From: an uncultured Granulosicoccus sp.
GTDB lineage: Bacteria; Pseudomonadota; Gammaproteobacteria; Granulosicoccales; Granulosicoccaceae
Assembly (NCBI GenBank): GCA_947492525.1
Contig: CANLNQ010000019.1
Location: forward strand, 62,001-126,000
Length of the DNA: 64,000 nt
Reading direction: 5' to 3'
Below the pieces are notes generated by a model, which saw nothing but the letters and a program-made list of their open reading frames with translations, was not told where the DNA came from and ran no database searches. A program made the translations under genes and the position numbers. Below, piece by piece: positions 54,635 to 61,876 of the stretch. Positions within the stretch are counted from its first letter, which is position 1, and the number at the start of each line of letters is the position of its first letter.

Positions 54635-55599
54635 CAAGCCATCGGACTGTCAAGCTGCCTCGCTCGGCAAGGTCCTGCGCTGCGTGGGTGGGGTGTCTGG
54701 CGCTGCCCGTGCTGCTTGCCGTGTCTGTGCAAGGCGCTGCTGCAACGCATGCGCTTGTGGTCAGTGGTCTTGGCGGAAATGTGGACTATGCAAAAGCCTT
54801 CGATGATGCCGCTGCTACCTACACCGACGCCTTGCGCACGATCGATGAAAGCAATGGGCAGATCATTCGGCTGACAGACTCTGCTTCACGCCAGGACCTG
54901 CTGTCTGCCATGGAATCGCTTGCCGCAACCATGCAGGCCTCGGATACCTTCGTGCTGATTCTGGTGGGTCATGGCACGGCCGATGGCAGCACCTGGCGGT
55001 TCAACATCAGTGGCCCCGATGTGACGACCGAAGATCTGGTGGCCGCCTTGAACGAGTTCGTTGCAAGTCGTCAGTTGGTCATTCTGGCCAGCAGTGCCAG
55101 TGGTGCCGCGCTGGAGGCCCTCGCCCAACCCGGCAGAGTCGTGGTGACGGCAACCAAGAGTGGTGGCGAAGTCAATGCCGTGCGCTTTCCCGGATACCTG
55201 GCCGACGCGCTGACAGCCAGCTCGGCGGACTATGATCGCAACGAGATACTGACCGTAGCAGAGGCATTTCGCTTTGCCACGGCCCGAACCGAAGCCTACT
55301 ATGAACAGCAGAATCTGCTGGCATCCGAACACGCCAGACTCGTCGGCGATCTGGCGACAGAAATACCGCTGGCATTGCTCGGTTCGCTGCGCGAGGCCAG
55401 GGATGACCCGCAGGTAGCGGCCTTGCTGAGTGAGCGTCTGGTTCTGGAGGATGCCTTCAACACGCTCAAATCGCGAAAATCGCAGATGCCGATTACCGAT
55501 TATTACCGTGAACTGGAGACCCTGTTGATCGATATCGCCAGAATGCAGCAATCCATCGATGCCGTAACCGGCTGGAGTGACGCTGATGCCGAGAGCTGA
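54631..55599 (+). CDS. Caspase/C13-like protein lacking the catalytic cysteine
   Basis: A 322-residue exported protein: signal peptide (about 15-38), then a domain with the clan-CD layout. The histidine block is FVLILVGHGTADG (His114) and the nucleophile block is QLVILASSASGAA, where Ser155 stands where peptidases of this clan have Cys. After about residue 250 comes a helical region (for example ARTEAYYEQQNLLASEHARL). It may be an inactive peptidase used for binding, or use serine. I favour the GTG start (four-base GTGA overlap, GGAA six bases upstream); an ATG at 54619 is the alternative. Confidence 0.6.
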   Translation: MTSHRTVKLPRSARSCAAWVGCLALPVLLAVSVQGAAATHALVVSGLGGNVDYAKAFDDAAATYTDALRTIDESNGQIIRLTDSASRQDLLSAMESLAATMQASDTFVLILVGHGTADGSTWRFNISGPDVTTEDLVAALNEFVASRQLVILASSASGAALEALAQPGRVVVTATKSGGEVNAVRFPGYLADALTASSADYDRNEILTVAEAFRFATARTEAYYEQQNLLASEHARLVGDLATEIPLALLGSLREARDDPQVAALLSERLVLEDAFNTLKSRKSQMPITDYYRELETLLIDIARMQQSIDAVTGWSDADAES

Positions 55600-57865
55600 T
55601 TGCGGGTCCGTGTGGTTGTTGCTGATTCTGTCTGTCTTTGCCAGCAGCGCTGCCCGGGCATTTCCGATCTACTACGATCTGGATAGAGCCGATACCCTGC
55701 GCAGCTGCGACCAGCACCGCTACGAGGGGCGCAGGCAGGACGCACAGCAATGCTATCGCGACCGGCTGGAGCAGGCGAGCGGTCTGGAGCAGGCCGACGC
55801 TGCTGCGGCTCTGGGTGATATCCGCCAGGCCAACCGGCTGTATCGCGAACTGGCTGCCGACAGTACCGATCCCGCCATCAAGACTCATTGGGCGAATCTG
55901 TATCTGCAGACCCACCAGGTCAGTGATTCCGAGGCGCTGTTTCGTGAAGCCCTGCTCTATGACCCGAGCTGGCTGCCTGCGCGCATCGGACTGGCGAAAG
56001 CCATGTCCGAGGGCTTTGAAGGGCAGGCCAGGGAAGCCTTGCGACAGATCATCAACGAATACCCGGAGAATGTCGAGGCGCTGCTACGCCTGGCAAGAAT
56101 CGAACTCGAACTGCAGAACCTGGAAGAGGCGCGAGGCCTGCTCGATCGTGCCCTGGCCAATATCGATGATCAGGGCCTGCCACCGCTGGAGATCTATGCC
56201 CTGCATGCCGGCGCCAATCTGCTCGAGAACAAGTCCATGAAGGTATGGACGGACAGGGCGTTGCGGTACAACCCCGAGTACGGTGACATTCATGCCATAC
56301 CGGCGCACTTTTACATCATTACCTATCGCTACCGCGAGGCTGTGGATCTTTATCAGAAGGCTGTCGAACTGGACCCCGAACTGGCAACCGCGCACCGCGA
56401 TCTGGGTATCAATCAGCTGCGCGTCAACAACGTCTTCGCGGCCCGCTATCACTTGCAGAAAGCCTACGATCTGGATCCCTATGATGCACAGACCGTCAAC
56501 ACCCTGCGGCTGCTGGATGATCTGGACAAGATGCGCGTCAGCTCTGTGGATGTGCCGGACGAGAATGATCCGGAGCGGATGATCGGTCGGGTGCTGATCA
56601 GGCTGGATCGGGAAGATGCCGATGCACTGGAGCCCTATGTCGTGGATCTGGCCATTCGGGCTGTGCAACTGTTCAGCAAGCGCTATGACTTCACCCTGAG
56701 AAAGCCGATGGTGGTCGAGCTGTATCACGACCATGACGATTTCGGCGTAAGAACCGTCAGTACGCCGGGAATCGGCCTGCTCGGTGTCACCTTCGGCTAC
56801 CTGACGGCCATGGACAGCCCCAAGGCGAGAGCTGCCGGAGACTTTCACTGGGGCAGTACGCTGTGGCACGAGATGGCTCACGTCTTCACCCTGGAAGCCA
56901 CCAATCACCGCCTGCCGCGCTGGTTCAGCGAAGGTCTGTCGGTGTACGAAGAGTGGAATACCGGCCCCCTGCCGAATCGGGAATTGTCTCTGGATGTGCT
57001 GAGCGCCATACGTGACGGACAGCTGCTTCCCATCGACACCCTCGACCAGGGTTTCGTCAGGCCCAGCTATAACGGCCAGGTACAGGTCTCCTACATGCAG
57101 GCAGGTCTTATCTGTGATTTCATCAGCCGCCGCTGGGGGCATGAGGCGCTGCAGATCATGCTCAAGGGGTTTGCCGCGGGCCAGACAAGCTCGTCGGTGC
57201 TCACAGAGGCCATTGGTATCGATGGTGCGCAGTTCGATGTGCAATTCGCCGAAAACCTGCAGAGCCTCTATGGCGATCTGCTGGAGTCCCTGGATGATTA
57301 TGCCGCTGAAGTCCGGCAGCTGAGTCGTTCACTGCAGTTCGATGATTGGGCCACGGCGGTGGCCTTGTCACGTGATCTGATCAGGCTCTATCCGCAGCGG
57401 GTGGGGGAAGGCAATCCCTACCAGACGCTGGCGATGGCACTGCGTGAACAAGGCCATGACGCGGAGGCGCTGGACGTGTTGCTCGATTGGCATGCGCTGG
57501 GCGGGCACGAGCCCGAGGCTCTGCTACAGTTGATCGACGAGCTGCGCGCCGCCGGGCGAACGGAGGAGGCAGTACCCGTCATGGAGTCGCTCAACTGGGT
57601 CATGCCCTACGGCACCCAGGTGCATCGCTGGCTCGGTGAACACTACCTGGACCGGCAGCAAGCGGAACTGGCGCTGCGTGAATTCAATGCCCTGATCGGC
57701 ATGCAGGTCGATGACCTGGCAGCTGCCTATCTCGGCAAGGCACAAGCGATGCGCTTGCAGGGCGATGAGCCTGCCGCACGGCGTGAAGTCATCTATGCAC
57801 TGGAAAGTGCCCCTTTCTACCGACCTGCCCAGCGACTGTTGCTGGAGCTTACTGCTGGAGAATGA
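55586..57865 (+). CDS. Periplasmic TPR protein with HExxH metallopeptidase domain
   Basis: A 759-residue protein: signal peptide (about 8-25), N-terminal tetratricopeptide repeats (about 60-310), a gluzincin-like domain with HEMAH (His428-His432) and third ligand Glu449 in WFSEGLSVYEE, then further TPR-like helices to the end. The layout matches peptidase-MA-like TPR proteins. I chose the ATG at 55586 because GGAG lies nine bases upstream; a GTG three codons earlier is open. It overlaps the caspase-like gene by 14 bases and the moxR region at its stop. Confidence 0.78.
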   Translation: MPRADCGSVWLLLILSVFASSAARAFPIYYDLDRADTLRSCDQHRYEGRRQDAQQCYRDRLEQASGLEQADAAAALGDIRQANRLYRELAADSTDPAIKTHWANLYLQTHQVSDSEALFREALLYDPSWLPARIGLAKAMSEGFEGQAREALRQIINEYPENVEALLRLARIELELQNLEEARGLLDRALANIDDQGLPPLEIYALHAGANLLENKSMKVWTDRALRYNPEYGDIHAIPAHFYIITYRYREAVDLYQKAVELDPELATAHRDLGINQLRVNNVFAARYHLQKAYDLDPYDAQTVNTLRLLDDLDKMRVSSVDVPDENDPERMIGRVLIRLDREDADALEPYVVDLAIRAVQLFSKRYDFTLRKPMVVELYHDHDDFGVRTVSTPGIGLLGVTFGYLTAMDSPKARAAGDFHWGSTLWHEMAHVFTLEATNHRLPRWFSEGLSVYEEWNTGPLPNRELSLDVLSAIRDGQLLPIDTLDQGFVRPSYNGQVQVSYMQAGLICDFISRRWGHEALQIMLKGFAAGQTSSSVLTEAIGIDGAQFDVQFAENLQSLYGDLLESLDDYAAEVRQLSRSLQFDDWATAVALSRDLIRLYPQRVGEGNPYQTLAMALREQGHDAEALDVLLDWHALGGHEPEALLQLIDELRAAGRTEEAVPVMESLNWVMPYGTQVHRWLGEHYLDRQQAELALREFNALIGMQVDDLAAAYLGKAQAMRLQGDEPAARREVIYALESAPFYRPAQRLLLELTAGE

Positions 57866-57867
57866 TC

Positions 57868-58878
57868 GTGAGCGAGACTGATTTCAACAAGGCTGATACC
57901 GGACAACTGGTTGCCGAGTTCCGGGATGTCACCACGCGGCTGCGCAGCGAGGTTGGACGCATCATCGTCGGTCAGGATGAGGTGGTCGAGCATCTGCTGA
58001 TCACCTTGCTGGTGGGTGGCCATTGTCTGGTGACCGGCATGCCGGGAACCGCCAAGACACTGCTGGTGCGAACACTGGCGGATGCACTGGGCTTGCAATT
58101 CGATCGCATTCAGTTCACGCCCGACCTGATGCCGACCGATATCACCGGCACGGACATCATCGAGGACAATGACAGGGGAGAGCGCAGCTGGCGATTCATT
58201 CCCGGCCCGATCTTCACCAACGTGCTGCTTGCTGATGAAATAAACCGGACACCTCCCAAGACGCAGGCAGCGCTTCTGGAAGCGATGCAGGAATACTCGG
58301 CAACGGTGCGTGGCAATCAGCACATCATCGAGAAACCGTTCTTCGTGCTGGCTACCCAGAACCCTCTGGAGCTGGAAGGAACCTACCCCTTGCCCGAAGC
58401 GCAGCTCGACAGATTCCTGTTCAACATCACGCTGGGCTATCTGCCGTTGGAGGATGAACTGACCGTGGTGGAGCGTTTCACCAGTGACACGCCACCGGCA
58501 CCGGTCAGTGCCTGTACCGATCCGAAGCAGATTCTGGCGTTCCAGCAGCTCACCAGACAGGTGCCGGTCAGCCGTCAGGTCGGTCAGTACGCGGTGCAGT
58601 TGGTTCGGGCCACGCGTCCGGAGGATCCTTCGGCTACCGACAAGGTCCGTCAGTACGTGAAGTTCGGTGCTTCGGTGCGAGCCGCCCTGTTCATCACGCT
58701 CGCGGCCAAGGCGCGTGCCCTGATGGCAGGCCGCTATCACGTGACGACGGATGACATCGATGCACTGGCCGCGCCGGTATTGCGACACCGTGTCATGCTC
58801 AACTACTTCGCGGAAGCCGATGGTGTGGACATAGACGCTGTGCTGCAGGATCTGGTCGAGCAACGGGTTGCTGCCTGA
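57868..58878 (+). CDS. moxR: MoxR-family AAA+ ATPase
   Basis: A 336-residue cytoplasmic AAA+ ATPase. Motifs: Walker A GMPGTAKT, Walker B LLADEIN, sensor 1 ATQNPLELEGTYPLPEAQLDRF and the C-terminal lid domain. MoxR ATPases act as chaperones that mature protein complexes together with VWA proteins, three of which are encoded around it. The GTG at 57868 has GGAG seven bases upstream; the ATG at 57862 is too close to that site, though it forms an ATGA overlap with the TPR gene. Confidence 0.92.
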   Translation: MSETDFNKADTGQLVAEFRDVTTRLRSEVGRIIVGQDEVVEHLLITLLVGGHCLVTGMPGTAKTLLVRTLADALGLQFDRIQFTPDLMPTDITGTDIIEDNDRGERSWRFIPGPIFTNVLLADEINRTPPKTQAALLEAMQEYSATVRGNQHIIEKPFFVLATQNPLELEGTYPLPEAQLDRFLFNITLGYLPLEDELTVVERFTSDTPPAPVSACTDPKQILAFQQLTRQVPVSRQVGQYAVQLVRATRPEDPSATDKVRQYVKFGASVRAALFITLAAKARALMAGRYHVTTDDIDALAAPVLRHRVMLNYFAEADGVDIDAVLQDLVEQRVAA

Positions 58879-58949
58879 GCGATGAACGATCCTCGCTTGC
58901 AGGTACAGGATCACGCATTGGCGCCTGCTGAGTGTGGGGGGCTGAACTG

Positions 58950-59849
58950 ATGGCGACGCAGATAGCCAATCGCCTGCTCAAGCCCGAGGTGCTCGCCCGG
59001 CTGGGTTCACTCGAACTGGTGGCCCGAACGGTGGTGGATGGCGTGACAACCGGCCTGCACCGCTCACCGCACTTCGGGTTCAGTCAGGAGTTCGCAGAAT
59101 ATCGGGCCTACAACGAAGGTGATGATCTGCGCTATGTGGACTGGAATGTCTATGCGCGCACCGATCGCACCTATATCAAGCGATTCCGTGGCGAGACCAA
59201 TACGGCGGTGACCCTGCTGCTCGATGCCAGTGCTTCGATGAACTTCGGTAGTCCGGTGGACAAGCTGCATCAGGCCATGTACCTCTTGGCCGCTCTGGCC
59301 TACACGGCCCGCAAACAGCACGATGCCACGGGGCTTGCCGTGTTCGATGAGTCGGTGCGTCATTACCTGGCGCCTTCGGCTCGCCCGGATTCGCTGCTGC
59401 GCATTCTTGGCCAGCTGGAGAATACGGCGGCCGGTTCCGGTACCGACATCATCGCAGCCCTTGGCAGTCTGCGCGCGAGCATGACGCGACGCGGTCTGGT
59501 CATTGTCGTGTCCGACCTGTACGCCGATGCCGATGAGCTTCTGCAGGCATTGCGTCCGCTCGCTCATCAGGGACAGGACGTAGCAGTTTTCCATGTGCTT
59601 GATCAGGAGGAGATCGAGCCCTCGTTGCAGAGAACCAGTGCGCTGCGCGATCTGGAATCGGACGAGACCGTGATAGTCGATCCAGCCTTTCTCAGAAACG
59701 ATTACCAGCAGCGATTCCAGGCGCATTGCGAGTCCATCGAGCAGGCCTGTCGGCGGATCGGTGCCGATTACACGCGGGTCATGACTCATGAGCCACTGGA
59801 TGCCGCATTGCAGAGCTATCTGCGTTTCAGGGAGCGTCGAGGCCGATGA
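58950..59849 (+). CDS. DUF58 family protein with VWA-like domain
   Basis: A 299-residue cytoplasmic protein. The DUF58 hallmark GFSQEFAEYRAYNEGDDLRYVDWNVYARTDR is followed by LLLDASASM, a DxSxS metal-binding site of the VWA fold, and TRRGLVIVVSDLYAD. DUF58 proteins are encoded directly after moxR in most genomes and are thought to be its partner. I chose the ATG at 58950 (GGGGG about nine bases upstream). The 71-bp gap after moxR is the largest in the block. Its stop overlaps the next gene (ATGA). Confidence 0.88.
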   Translation: MATQIANRLLKPEVLARLGSLELVARTVVDGVTTGLHRSPHFGFSQEFAEYRAYNEGDDLRYVDWNVYARTDRTYIKRFRGETNTAVTLLLDASASMNFGSPVDKLHQAMYLLAALAYTARKQHDATGLAVFDESVRHYLAPSARPDSLLRILGQLENTAAGSGTDIIAALGSLRASMTRRGLVIVVSDLYADADELLQALRPLAHQGQDVAVFHVLDQEEIEPSLQRTSALRDLESDETVIVDPAFLRNDYQQRFQAHCESIEQACRRIGADYTRVMTHEPLDAALQSYLRFRERRGR

Positions 59850-61876
59850 GTCTGTTGTTTCCAGCCTATCTGGCCGGCTTGTTGGGTTTAGCCTTGCCCT
59901 GGTTGCTGCATCGCTTCAGTGATCAGCAGGCGCCCGAGCAGGCGTTTCCCTCCCGGCGCTTTCTCGAGGCGACCACGCCGCCGGTATCGCGCACCCGACA
60001 ATTGAAGTATCTGATACTGCTGGCGCTTCGCGTACTGAGCCTGATGTTGCTGTGTTTTCTGTTTGCACAACCCTGGCTGAACCGGGAAGGTGGCAATGTC
60101 GCGCTCAGCAAGCATCATGTCATTGCCGTTGACCAGTCGCTGTCCATGCGCAGCGAAGGTCGCTGGCCGGCTGCCATCGCACGCGCTCGTGACATCGTGT
60201 CCGGCTTGCCGGCGAACGACTCCGTGGAGTTGATGGCAATCGATAACAGCATTCATCGCAGCAATCTGCGTGATGAACCGGCGAGTGTCCAGTTGCAGGC
60301 ACTCTCGGACCAGGAACCGGGTTTTGTCTCTTCCGACTACGGAACCGTCATGCAGGGTATCAACCGGCTTGCTGCTGAATCCGATCTGCCGGTCAGGCTG
60401 TGGTTGATCACCGACGTCCAGGAAAGCGCCTTGCCTGCCCAGCTCAATGCCTTGTATGCACCGGAGCTGGATGAATTGGTGGTGGAGTCGATTCTGACCG
60501 ATACGCAGCGCAATGTGCATGTGCAGGCCAGTGCGATATCCACCGACGGTGTGAATGTCCAGGTCAATGTCCAGCTGATGGCCAGTGAAAGCGTTACCGG
60601 TGATGAGCCCCCGGCGGATGACCCCGTGGATACGGGCGCCACGACGGTACAGCTGTATTCCGGCGAGCGTCTGCTGGCGGAACAGCAGGCCACGCTGACA
60701 CCTTTCGAACTGCAAACCCTGGTCTTCGATCGGCTGGTCATGCCGGCCGTCAGCGATCCTGTGTTTACTGTCGCATTGGCCGAATCGGATGATCTGCCCG
60801 ATGATGATCGGGTGGATGTGGTCGTGAGAACGGCCAACCCGATGCCCGTCGCGTTGCTTGCCACAGAGCGTAATGTGTCGGCGGATGCAGCCGTTTTTCT
60901 GACAACGGCCCTGGAAACCGATGATCTGGCCAGAGTCGAGACGGTGAGCGGTAGCGCGGATCGCGTATCGGCCGATATTCCTCACCTCATCAGCGGACGC
61001 CTGCTGGAAGGACGGATCGATCTGGATATCCTGCAGTACGTGGACAGCGGTGCCAATGTCCTGCTGTTCAATACCGCTGAGTACCAGGTTCCGCAGGCCA
61101 CCCGTCAGCTTGCCGTACCAAGCATCGCGGGAAGTGAGATGGGTCTGTCCGATGATGCGCATCCACTGCAGCTGGGAACACTGGACTGGTCTGGTGTTCG
61201 ATTCTACGATGTACCGTCACTGACGCTGCTGGCCGATGATCGTGTGTTGCTGCAGACCAGCGATCGCAAGCCGGTGCTGGTTGAAAGGCCCACTGATCGA
61301 GGTCGACTGCTGATTCTGAATGACAGACTGGACGGGCTGAGCAGCAATCTGCCCCTGCAACCGGCGTTTGTGTCTCTGGTGCAATCGATACTCGACTACT
61401 TCGATGCCAGCACGGCATTGCCCGATCAGCTCGTCGCGGGTGAACGCCTGGCCTTGCCCGCTCGGGTACAGGTGCTGAGTCCGAGCGAGCAGCCGCTGCT
61501 GAGCCTCGATGCCAGTGGTCAATCGGGAACCATGGCCTTCGATCAGCCAGGGCTGTACAAGATCGTGGGTGCCAGAGGCGAGCATGTCCTGCGAGTGATC
61601 CTGGACAGTCGCGAGGCGAATATTGCGACTCTGAGCGAGTCGGATCTGTCTGCCTGGCAGAATCGTTTTGCCGACGCGGACACGGCCGAGGTGCCCGATC
61701 AGAGTCTGGAGTCTGCCAGCGATGTCAGGCAGACCGGATCTGCCAGCTTGATGAGCGTAGCCGACGCTGCACGCCAGGGTGGATGGCGATGGCTTCTGCC
61801 CATCCTGCTACTGGCGTTCATCATGGAGAGCGCGCTGGCCAACCGACGTCTGGACGTCAGGAGAGATGGTTCATGA
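59846..61876 (+). CDS. BatA/VWA-domain membrane protein
   Basis: A 676-residue inner-membrane protein: N-terminal BatA module with two membrane segments (about 4-22 and 54-76, flanking the RTRQLKYLILLALRVL helix), then a VWA domain at VAVDQSLSMRS (Asp96, Ser98, Ser100), a long beta-rich periplasmic part and a C-terminal helix (about 645-662). Bat proteins accompany MoxR and are linked to stress tolerance in several bacteria. Four-base overlaps with both neighbours show strict coupling. Confidence 0.83.
   Translation: MSLLFPAYLAGLLGLALPWLLHRFSDQQAPEQAFPSRRFLEATTPPVSRTRQLKYLILLALRVLSLMLLCFLFAQPWLNREGGNVALSKHHVIAVDQSLSMRSEGRWPAAIARARDIVSGLPANDSVELMAIDNSIHRSNLRDEPASVQLQALSDQEPGFVSSDYGTVMQGINRLAAESDLPVRLWLITDVQESALPAQLNALYAPELDELVVESILTDTQRNVHVQASAISTDGVNVQVNVQLMASESVTGDEPPADDPVDTGATTVQLYSGERLLAEQQATLTPFELQTLVFDRLVMPAVSDPVFTVALAESDDLPDDDRVDVVVRTANPMPVALLATERNVSADAAVFLTTALETDDLARVETVSGSADRVSADIPHLISGRLLEGRIDLDILQYVDSGANVLLFNTAEYQVPQATRQLAVPSIAGSEMGLSDDAHPLQLGTLDWSGVRFYDVPSLTLLADDRVLLQTSDRKPVLVERPTDRGRLLILNDRLDGLSSNLPLQPAFVSLVQSILDYFDASTALPDQLVAGERLALPARVQVLSPSEQPLLSLDASGQSGTMAFDQPGLYKIVGARGEHVLRVILDSREANIATLSESDLSAWQNRFADADTAEVPDQSLESASDVRQTGSASLMSVADAARQGGWRWLLPILLLAFIMESALANRRLDVRRDGS

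Noticed and set aside
59888..61162. 424-codon minus-strand open frame
   Set aside because: Antisense to the BatA-like gene, which has clear domains and overlapping neighbours.
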